Shown here piece after piece: positions 61,518 through 64,000 of a stretch of DNA of 64,000 nucleotides. The notes beneath the pieces were generated by a model. That model had not been told where the DNA came from. It was given only the letters and a program-made list of their open reading frames with translations, and searched no databases. The translations under genes were made by a program, and so were the position numbers. Source of the DNA: Enterobacter wuhouensis (lineage in GTDB: Bacteria; Pseudomonadota; Gammaproteobacteria; Enterobacterales; Enterobacteriaceae); contig NZ_SJOO01000007.1 of assembly GCF_004331265.1 (NCBI RefSeq), positions 124,001 through 188,000 of the forward strand, read 5' to 3'. Position 1 is the stretch's first letter. Every line of letters begins with the position of its first letter.

Positions 61518-61772
61518 TCACATCTCGATCTCAATATCGCCTTTTGCCCGGCAGCAGCAGGGCAAAATTTCCCCATCGTTAATAAAGGCCAGCGGTTCGG
61601 TCAGCCAGTCCACCTGGCCTGCGACCAGGCGGCAGCGGCAAGAGCCGCAGTAGCCGGAACGACACTGGTACTCTACTTCTACCTGATGCGCCTCAAGCGC
61701 CACCAGCAGAGAAGGGTGCTCTTCCCGACACAGCACCTCAGTGCCGGAAAGACGTAGCGTCACGCGTGACAT
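61518..61772 (-). CDS. yfaE: Class Ia RNR ferredoxin YfaE
   Basis: An 84-residue plant-type [2Fe-2S] ferredoxin that maintains the diferric-tyrosyl cofactor of NrdB. The cluster Cys are in YQCRSGYCGSCRCRL and the late ILPCCCRA. Length equals E. coli YfaE. Its ATG overlaps the nrdB stop by one base, so it is the third gene of the nrdAB-yfaE operon, matching its function. Confidence 0.97.
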   Translation of the reverse strand: MSRVTLRLSGTEVLCREEHPSLLVALEAHQVEVEYQCRSGYCGSCRCRLVAGQVDWLTEPLAFINDGEILPCCCRAKGDIEIEM

Positions 61773-62902
61773 CAGAGCTGGAAGTCGCTCAGGTCGTCAG
61801 TATTCACTTCTGAGTCAATCTGACCGACCAGGTAAGAACTTACCTCTACTTCCTGCGGCGCGACCTGCACGTTATCGGACACCAGCCAGGTATTGATCCA
61901 CGGGATCGGGTTGGAACGCGTCTGGAAAGGCAGATCCAGACCGACAGCCTGCATGCGGATGTTGGTGATGTACTCCACGTACTGGCACAGGATGTCTTTG
62001 TTCAGGCCAATCATGGAGCCGTCGCGGAACAGGTAGTCTGCCCACTCTTTTTCCTGCTGGGCCGCCAGCACGAACAGGTCGTAGCACTCCTGCTTGCACT
62101 CTTCGGCGATTTCCGCCATCTCCGGGTCGTCCGTGCCGCTGCGCAGAAGGTTCAGCATGTGCTGGGTGCCGGTCAGGTGCAGGGCTTCGTCACGGGCGAT
62201 CAGGCGGATGATTTTGGCGTTGCCTTCCATCAGCTTGCGCTCGGCAAAGGCGAAGGAGCAGGCGAAGCTCACGTAGAAGCGAATTGCTTCCAGGGCGTTC
62301 ACGCTCATCAGGCACAGGTACAGCTGCTTTTTCAACGCGCGCAGGTTCACGGTAATCGTTTTGCCGTTCACGTTGTGCGTGCCTTCACCCAGCAGATGCC
62401 AGTAGCTGGTCATCTCGATCAGCTCGTCGTAGTAGTGCGCAATGCCTTCCGCGCGCTTCTGGATCTGCTCGTTGGTTACGATATCGTCAAACACCACCGC
62501 CGGATCGTTCACGATGTTGCGGATGATGTGGGTGTAAGAGCGGGAGTGGATCGTCTCGGAGAACGCCCAGGTTTCCACCCAGGTTTCCAGCTCAGGAATC
62601 GAGATCAGCGGCAGCAGCGCCACGTTCGGGCTACGACCCTGAATGGAGTCCAGCAGCGTCTGGTACTTCAGGTTGCTGAGGAAGATATGCTTTTCGTGAT
62701 CCGGCAGGGCCTGGAAATCGATGCGATCGCGCGAAACGTCCACTTCTTCGGGGCGCCAGAAGAAGGAGAGTTGCTTTTCAATCAGCTTTTCGAAGATGTC
62801 ATATTTTTGCTGATCGTAGCGTGCCACGTTGACCGGTTGGCCGAAGAACATCGGCTCTTTGAGCTGGTCGTTTTTCGTCTGTGAAAAGGTGGTGTATGCC
62901 AT
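61772..62902 (-). CDS. nrdB: Ribonucleoside-diphosphate reductase 1 subunit beta NrdB
   Basis: A 376-residue radical-generating subunit of class Ia ribonucleotide reductase. The diiron/tyrosyl site is intact: FWRPEEVD (Asp84 region), [17 protein letters not shown] (Glu115, His118, Tyr122 pattern) and [11 protein letters not shown] (Glu238, His241 pattern). The C-terminal tail [10 protein letters not shown] binds NrdA. ATG at 62902 gives the family length; a longer upstream frame passes through the REP DNA and is spurious. Confidence 0.98.
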   Translation of the reverse strand: MAYTTFSQTKNDQLKEPMFFGQPVNVARYDQQKYDIFEKLIEKQLSFFWRPEEVDVSRDRIDFQALPDHEKHIFLSNLKYQTLLDSIQGRSPNVALLPLISIPELETWVETWAFSETIHSRSYTHIIRNIVNDPAVVFDDIVTNEQIQKRAEGIAHYYDELIEMTSYWHLLGEGTHNVNGKTITVNLRALKKQLYLCLMSVNALEAIRFYVSFACSFAFAERKLMEGNAKIIRLIARDEALHLTGTQHMLNLLRSGTDDPEMAEIAEECKQECYDLFVLAAQQEKEWADYLFRDGSMIGLNKDILCQYVEYITNIRMQAVGLDLPFQTRSNPIPWINTWLVSDNVQVAPQEVEVSSYLVGQIDSEVNTDDLSDFQL

Positions 62903-62929
62903 TGTGGTGAGTCCTGTTGAGATTGTATT

Positions 62930-62995
62930 GCCCGGCGGCACTGCGTTTGCCGGGCCTACAAAACCGTAGGCCGGGTAAGCGTAGCGCCACCCGGC
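62930..62995. repeat. BIME between nrdA and nrdB
   Basis: Two opposed REP units, gcccggcggcactgcgtttg...ggcctac (62930-62959) and gtaggccgggtaagcgtagc...acccggc (62966-62995), fill nearly all of the 100-bp spacer between two co-transcribed genes. Confidence 0.87.
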
Positions 62996-63002
62996 GAAGT
63001 GC

Positions 63003-64000
63003 TTAGATCTTACATGCGCCGCTTTCGCAGCCATCGTCCTGAATTGACGGCACCATGTCGTCCTGCGCGTCTTCTGCACCGTCACGGGTGTTGTGATAGT
63101 ACAGCGTTTTCACGCCAAATTTATACGCGGTCAGCAGGTCTTTCAGCAGCTGCTGCATCGGCACCTTGCCGGACGGGAAGCGGGTTGGGTCATAGTTGGT
63201 ATTGGCAGAGATCGACTGGTCGATAAACTTCTGCATGATACCCACCAGCTGCAGGTAGCCGTCGTTGTTTGGCATTTCCCACAGCAGCTCGTAGTTGCCG
63301 CCCAGGGTTTCGTAATCCGGTACGACCTGACGCAGCACGCCGTCTTTCGAGGCTTTGATGCTGACGTGGCCGCGCGGCGGCTCAATACCGTTGGTGGCGT
63401 TGGAGATCTGCGAGGAGGTCTCGGACGGCATCAGGGCAGAGAGCGTGGAGTTACGCAGGCCGTGGGTCTTGATGGACTCGCGCAGGCCTTCCCAGTCGAG
63501 GTGCAGCGGCTCGCTGACGATCGCATCCAGGTCTTTCTTGTAGGTGTCGATTGGCAGAATGCCTTTCGCGTAGGTGGTTTCGTTGAACCACGGGCACGCG
63601 CCTTGCTCTTTCGCCAGCTCGTTGGAGGCTTTCATCAGGTAGTACTGAATCGCTTCGAACGTCTGGTGCGTCAGGTTGTTGGCGCTGCCGTCGGAGTAGC
63701 GCTTGCCGTTTTTCGCCAGCCAGTAGGCGAAGTTGATCACGCCAATGCCCAGGGTACGACGACCCATTGCACCGCGTTTAGCGGCCGGGATCGGGTAATC
63801 CTGGTAATCCAGCAGGGCGTCGAGCGCGCGAACCGCCAGCACCGCCAGCTCTTCCAGCTCATCCAGGCTCTTAATTGCGCCCAGGTTGAATGCGGACAGC
63901 GTACACAGCGCGATTTCGCCGTTTTCGTCGTTCACGTCTTCCAGCGGCTTGGTCGGCAGGGCGATCTCCAGGCACAGGTTAGACTGGCGCACCGGGGCGA
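63003..64000 (-). CDS. nrdA: Ribonucleoside-diphosphate reductase 1 subunit alpha NrdA, C-terminal part
   Basis: The C-terminal ~332 residues of the catalytic subunit of class Ia ribonucleotide reductase; the N-terminal part lies beyond the right edge. The catalytic Cys439 and Glu441 are in [11 protein letters not shown], Cys462 in [11 protein letters not shown], the radical-transfer Tyr pair (730/731) in [10 protein letters not shown] and the regenerating Cys pair (754/759) in CESGACKI; residue numbers are by homology to E. coli. It precedes nrdB on the same strand across a BIME. Confidence 0.98.
   Translation of the reverse strand, partial: APVRQSNLCLEIALPTKPLEDVNDENGEIALCTLSAFNLGAIKSLDELEELAVLAVRALDALLDYQDYPIPAAKRGAMGRRTLGIGVINFAYWLAKNGKRYSDGSANNLTHQTFEAIQYYLMKASNELAKEQGACPWFNETTYAKGILPIDTYKKDLDAIVSEPLHLDWEGLRESIKTHGLRNSTLSALMPSETSSQISNATNGIEPPRGHVSIKASKDGVLRQVVPDYETLGGNYELLWEMPNNDGYLQLVGIMQKFIDQSISANTNYDPTRFPSGKVPMQQLLKDLLTAYKFGVKTLYYHNTRDGAEDAQDDMVPSIQDDGCESGACKI

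Noticed and set aside
62903..63085. N-terminal extension of nrdB
   Set aside because: The extension translates the BIME spacer and the end of nrdA; the family start is at 62902.

Overview
This window is chromosomal DNA of an enterobacterium (family Enterobacteriaceae), most like the Enterobacter / Leclercia / Lelliottia group. Gene order follows the E. coli K-12 hisP-to-nrdA stretch almost throughout, and most proteins align end to end with their E. coli counterparts. Some features instead resemble Salmonella or Enterobacter: cheV beside nuoN, a PTS/split-transketolase operon between yfcD and pta, and a tctCBA-tctDE citrate locus beside menE. The genus call is inference; no rRNA or other typing gene lies here.

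Layout: (1) 1-5268: the end of hisP, a repeat cluster, a GNAT acetyltransferase, then yfcH, folX, yfcG, yfcF, yfcE and yfcD. (2) 5272-10509: a sugar island with a LacI-type repressor facing genes for PTS EIIA, EIIB, an SgaT/UlaA-type EIIC and a transketolase split into two subunits. It has two palindromic operators and a near-perfect CRP site; the substrate is unknown. (3) 10621-14043: pta and ackA (acetate overflow). (4) 14381-19988: yfbV, yfbU, yfbT, yfbS, yfbR and alaA. (5) 20926-21864: lrhA, flanked by two long AT-rich control regions. (6) 22495-37495: the complete 13-gene nuo operon (respiratory complex I, NuoC and NuoD fused). (7) 37595-40473: cheV, rnz, elaA, elaB. (8) 40570-47574: menFDHBCE, the menaquinone pathway from chorismate to DHNA-CoA. 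(9) 47575-52745: tctCBA and divergent tctDE, where E. coli K-12 has nudI, arn and pmrD. (10) 52875-54708: yfaZ and yfaY. (11) 54741-61434: glpABC (anaerobic glycerol-3-phosphate dehydrogenase) facing glpT and glpQ. (12) 61518-64000: yfaE, nrdB and the C-terminal part of nrdA.

Much of the window serves respiration and fermentation. Complex I and GlpABC feed electrons to quinones, the men genes make menaquinone, and Pta-AckA makes ATP from acetyl-CoA. LrhA sits upstream of nuo. Accessory content is limited to the PTS/transketolase island, the GNAT gene, cheV and the tct locus.

Intergenic DNA is rich in REP/BIME elements and in a second palindrome family (CCCTCTCCC type). The latter includes a 102-bp tandem duplication after hisP and a copy inside the nuo operon. 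Perfect inverted repeats also occur upstream of the GNAT gene, ackA, nuoA, menF and in the tctC-tctD gap. I saw no tRNA, rRNA, CRISPR array, insertion sequence, prophage or integrase. The most promising under-described system is the LacI/PTS/split-transketolase operon.
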